Shown: piece by piece, positions 59,586 through 64,000 of the stretch | How positions within the stretch are numbered: position 1 is the stretch's first letter | Layout of the letters: each line of letters starts with the position of its first letter | NCBI GenBank assembly: GCA_033961575.1 | Contig: CM066731.1 | Location: 64,566,001 to 64,630,000, forward strand | Length of the DNA stretch: 64,000 bases | Direction: 5' to 3' | From: Aselliscus stoliczkanus | Taxonomy: Eukaryota > Chordata > Mammalia > Chiroptera > Hipposideridae | Made by a program: the position numbers and the translations under genes | Notes under the pieces: model-generated | Told to the model about the DNA's origin: nothing | The model's input: only the letters and a program-made list of their open reading frames with translations | The model's database searches: none

Positions 59586-60624
59586 ATCAGACATCCATGA
59601 AGGTCTCAACATGAAGGCTTGCAGGGAAAATTCAAAGCCACAATATAAACAGAGAAAGAATACATTAAGGAACACTTGAAATTAGCATACATTTAGATTT
59701 AGCTTATGTAAGCAAATGTCAGACAGCCTTAGCACTAAAATATGAGTAAAGAAAGAACCAGAAAGAGACATGGGTACTTTAGTAAACAGGACAAACAACT
59801 CAGAGTTCTATATATAAGTTGTTAGAATTTGCTGTCTTTGGGGAAATAACATTGATTCTTCTATCTCTTCCCATCTCTCCATCCCCGCTTCTTTCTACCA
59901 AGTGTCTTTAGTCCCAAATTATGAAATATTACTCTGTGAGCTCTGCCTCACACACAGAATTTGAAGCTTCTAAACACGCCCACACAAACAGAAAGAAAGA
60001 ACTAAAAAAAGTCTCAAATTAACATAGCCAACCCTTTCATTTTTATAAGAAAAACAAAATCCAGGCACGCTAATGGCTTGACGAATGGGGCGCCCTAATT
60101 GGTAGCACAGCTGAGTCTAAACCCCAGACTTGCTAACCTTCTACCCATGGAGGTTTCCACAGCCCATGGCCAAGAATCATAGGACGTATTCAGCCAAGAA
60201 GGAAATTGAAAGGAGGGATTCACAGCCGTGGCCATCTGGGACTGGGGAAGGTGAGGGAGGCAGTCAACCGCCGTGCTTCCCAGACTTTTAAATTTCATGG
60301 AGCAGTGAAATTTCAAATAAATATATAAGTTCCATCACTGGGTTGCCAACATTTTCGTTTTGCCAAAAAACAGGACATTCGAAAACAAACAAAGGCAAAA
60401 CAAGTATAAACTACTTTCACCACCATTTCACACAAGAATAGACACTGCCCATAGCAAAGTTTAAGACACTTCTTTAAATGAAATTGTCAGCTTTATGAAA
60501 AATTCATGTTCTTGTGGCTTTTCTTCATTTAGCCGAGGATGAAAGCATACCTCATCATGGACCAGCCCTAGGTTGATAGCCAATATTTAAGAACTACCGG
60601 AATATGGAATAGGTCGTACGTTGA
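59586..60624. other. Intergenic, no recognised feature
   Basis: About 1 kb; nothing assignable. Confidence 0.4.
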
Positions 60625-60775
60625 GGGCCAGAGAACTGGGCTTTCGTCTGTCACTCAAAGAACCTGTGACATGGGCCAAGTCACTCCACGGCTTGGGGTC
60701 TCTGACTCGCTCATTTAGAGAGTGAGGTTTTCTGACCAGCTCTGCGAGGCTAGCATTCTAAGAACAGTTAACTGT
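60625..60775 (+). repeat. MIR SINE, plus strand
   Basis: AACCTGTGACATGGGCCAAG, TCACTCCACGGCTTGGGGTC and the following CTCATTTAGAGAGTGAGG match MIR core order. Confidence 0.6.
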
Positions 60776-63700
60776 GTGAATCAGACCAACACTACAGATG
60801 CTCCTGAGCACCTGGGTCCTTCACAGAGCTTCTTTTCCAGCTTTCAAGCCTTGGGAGAAAATGTTGGCAGGTGCAGGATGGCCTAAAGCCACTCTACCTG
60901 CCACTGAACATGCCATCTAAGTCCACCAGTAGCTTTTCTATTGCCTTTCATAAGAGAAAAGGTCAGACTGGCCAGGACTATTTGTTTTAAAGTTATCAAT
61001 CACCCTATTTTTTATGGTAACAATTTAGCTGTGATACCACTAAAACTATCTTTATGGGAAATATAAACAGAAGAAGGAAGCTAAGGTCAGGTGTAGAGAA
61101 AGATGTGGAGAGAGAATGAGTTTGACGATATGAACCTTATTTAAAAATAAGCCACACCAGGCACTGCTCTTTACAAAAGGTCCCCAATCTCAGTTTCACT
61201 GCTGGTATATTCAACCCCTTGTGGGTCCATAAATAGAAAAAAATGTTAGTAGGAAAATGGAGTGGAGCTTTCAATGTATCGACAGAAGGAGGCTATAGTC
61301 CTGGGGTTCACAGAAGGAAGACTGAGAACCTGCACATTCAGTTAAACCTTAATGAAGCCTTGAAGAGTTAAGTGAGGCTCTTTGGATCAGACACAGTTTA
61401 AACGCTGAGAGAAGCCACAGGAAAACCAGAAACAACAAGGTAGAGGCAGACATCACCAAGAGTTTCCTCATCTTGGCCTGCTGTAGTCACACCCATAATA
61501 TAATTATACTCTAGCATTTGCATTTAATTACAGTGTTGAGAAACACAAGATTTATAGCAAAGCTGAACCAAAGACAGAGCTTGCCTGCCAATAGGTTCGG
61601 TACTTCTGTTGTGAGGAATAAATTTCAGAGCAGGCAAGTACACATCTTGGCTAAATAAGACAGAATGAAGATGTTTATTGGCATGCCAAAATGGACATAT
61701 TTGCACACACACAAAAAAAATGGTACAAATAACCAAATGTTACAAATTGGATTAGGCAAATAGGAAGCCCTCCCTAAATGTTAGGTGTTACTATCATCAT
61801 CATAGTTGAAAAAAAAAAAATGATTCAATATTTTTTTTGCTTCCATGCCCATAAAATATAATCGACAGAAGGGTTAGTGTCAGGCCTTCAAGCTACAGTT
61901 TTACGGAAACCCCACAGCGTTCAGTAGAGCCATATACACCTCCTTTGGTGCTATTCCACTTCCTCTTTTTCTGTTCTAAATTCTAGAGGTGTTAAAAAAA
62001 AGGGGGGACCAACTCCTTTCTTGGGGTGGATTTTGTGGTACTGACCACAGGAATTTCGCCTGACTTTGGTGCATAAGTAATTGCTATCATGAAAATTCCT
62101 GATTTTTCAAAAATAAATGAAGCATAAAAGGCACATAAGAGTTCAGTTAATAAGTCCCAACGCGTTCAAGAACATATCTTAGCTCAGCCAATGGAACTAG
62201 TTTTTTATTCAGTGGAGACCTCTTAAATGCATTGCCTCAGTGCACAGTAAATCTATTCTTTGAGCAGGTTTATTCCTTTATCTGGTAGTCAATTAAGTGG
62301 CCTTTCATGAAATGTAGCAATGACATACATTTGTGGAGGAAGGTATATGCTTATAACTTGTCTGATTATCTTCAGGTTTCAGCATGTATTATTTATGAGC
62401 ATTATTTTCTTGAGCAGGTTTATGCCTTCATCAAGTAATCATGAACACATTTTAAGTATAAATATGAGTCTATAGCAGCGCAAAACCACCATGGTTTTAG
62501 CAAGGTTCGTTCTTGCACAAATACCTCATTCGATTTCGAGGGAATTGTATTGAGAATAAAATGTATTTTGTCATTTTCCCAAATTGTAATACCTACATGA
62601 CAAAGGAAAGCAGTTATTACTGGTGCATGCATCCAACTAAATATTTCTAGTGGTAGAAATGTCATCAGGTTGTTTTCTACGTCTGAGATGAAGTGAGAAC
62701 AGCTTTTAACATGCAACAGCATCAATGATAATTCCTCACTTTAAGAGGAGCTTCACAGAATACATGTCAGAAAATGTATTGATACATCTGTGGGAAACAG
62801 AGTGTAATCATATTTTTAATGTTCTAGATATTAGAGTTTTGTTCTTGCCTATTTTTGTTAACATTTCAATTGGGCTGATGAATCACTTCTTCCCTGCTGC
62901 AAAAGTAAAGAACATTATAACAGTAAGACATTATTCTACATTCAGAGATCAAATCTTCAATTAAATTTGGCACAATGTATTTTGCACACAAACAAAACAA
63001 TTTGAAATATTAGATGGATCAAAAATTGTATTTTCCCTGTCTCTAATCTAGTCATTAGGGCACCATTTTAAGCAGCCACCCTTTGTTTAATAAAATATTT
63101 CTGAAGTCACTAATTTTTGGGAAATAATTAAAGCAGCAATGTAGTTGGATAATATTATAACCCAACACTGCTGTTATCTGTTAAATGTCGAGACCAGGCC
63201 CCCATCTACAGATGAATTAGCTGTTCTTAAATTAAGGAATATTATGAGTCAGTAATGGTATGACATTCTTTTTTATGACTATAGCTTGGGTTATAATGTG
63301 ACAAGAAAAAAAATGTAATGTTTCCAAAATGACAGTTTTTGAGATTTGTGTTGCCTGAGGTAGTTCAGCTGAACAATAAACTATAATTTGATTGATGGGA
63401 AATTGAAGTGGCTCATCTAATCTGCCAGTCTCGCCCACCACAGCTTTGGGTTTGCATGTATGATGATGTATCACAGTTTTAGAGATAATATTGTTAGTAT
63501 TAGACAGGAGATTTTTTTTCCTTCCCACATAAAAATGGAGAACTTTATTACATAGGGATGATCAGACTATGCTGCAGATTAGCATGGAATCAAATTTGTT
63601 GGGTATAAATTTGTAAGTCCCACTATAGGAACTGTATGATATAAATAAAACCTCAGAACACAGTTATTTGTTTGTGGTAAATTGGCCATGTCCTGGCTGT

Positions 63701-64000
63701 AGAACTATTCAGTCTGAGCTGGAGCGGCATCTGTACCTGAGAAAAGCAATCGAACTATAGCTATTTCATCTTTATTTAAAAAAATGCTGCCTTGATCAAG
63801 GCAAAGCCTATAGACATCAATTATATGAAGATTCCTAAACTCAAGAGAGAAGAATTCATTTGAAAAATAATAAAAAAGGAATAAACAAAGCTAAACACCC
63901 TAACCGTATGCAAATTCAAGTAACAAATTGGTAATCAAAGAACATGAGGCTATTTATAATTACCTGCTGAATATTGATGATTTCTCAGATTGAACCATAG
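60776..64000. other. Repeat-poor terminal stretch
   Basis: About 3.2 kb with no recognised mobile element and no defensible gene. 62140-62800 and 63330-63830 are complex, repeat-free sequence of the kind often conserved between mammals, including a short direct repeat (62261-62282 and 62411-62432). Function is not shown by the sequence. Confidence 0.35.

Noticed and set aside
1..64000. CRISPR arrays, operons, bacterial promoters or phage genes
   Set aside because: The L1, MIR, MLT1 and SINE content shows mammalian nuclear DNA; no spaced-repeat array is present.

Overview
This is a 64 kb stretch of mammalian, gene-poor genomic DNA. I find no protein-coding host exon that I can defend. Its age layers come from interspersed repeats: ancient MIR, MLT1-like and hAT/Tigger fossils, then L1 elements with placental-type ORF1/ORF2, then young tRNA-derived SINEs. 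The SINEs (heads starting GGCCGGC, tails ending near CCCCAATAAAATC) and the L1 3' UTRs resemble those I associate with bats, probably Yinpterochiroptera. That taxonomic call is an inference from memory, not a search.

Layout. 1-2090: a Tigger fossil and unassigned sequence. 2107-5381: a complete 3.3 kb L1-derived element with a perfect 16-bp target-site duplication, an open ORF1, and an ORF2 reduced to two small pieces. 6.5-8.4 kb: MIR, two SINEs, an old L1, and one arm of a 590-bp inverted repeat whose other arm is at 14.2-14.8 kb. 10.3-12.7 kb: an MLT1-like LTR and an old L1 hit twice at one site by SINEs. 16.3-18.7 kb: an L1 3' end and an internally deleted mariner transposon. 19.5-26.8 kb: an almost complete but dead minus-strand L1. 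26.9-33.2 kb: SINEs, microsatellites, L1 scraps. 33-45 kb: repeat-poor sequence; 36.5-41.3 kb looks like a cluster of conserved-type regulatory DNA, with an exact CTCF core and homeodomain-like motifs. 45.5-50.7 kb: a hAT fossil and two short L1 insertions, one with a textbook 5' inversion. 51778-55261: a second copy of the half-length L1 element. 55.3-64 kb: mostly unique sequence with MIRs and a TTAC microsatellite.

The main observation is the pair at 2107-5381 and 51778-55261. Both are full-length insertions with their own target-site duplications. Both carry the same unusual architecture: 5' UTR, ORF1, an endonuclease remnant with the same two deletions, a 3' UTR block, the last 24 codons of ORF2, then a second 3' UTR block. 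Independent damage cannot easily give identical junctions, so this looks like a non-autonomous 'half-L1' family that spread after ORF2 was lost. Half-L1 (HAL1) elements are known in mammals; whether this particular lineage is described I cannot tell from here.
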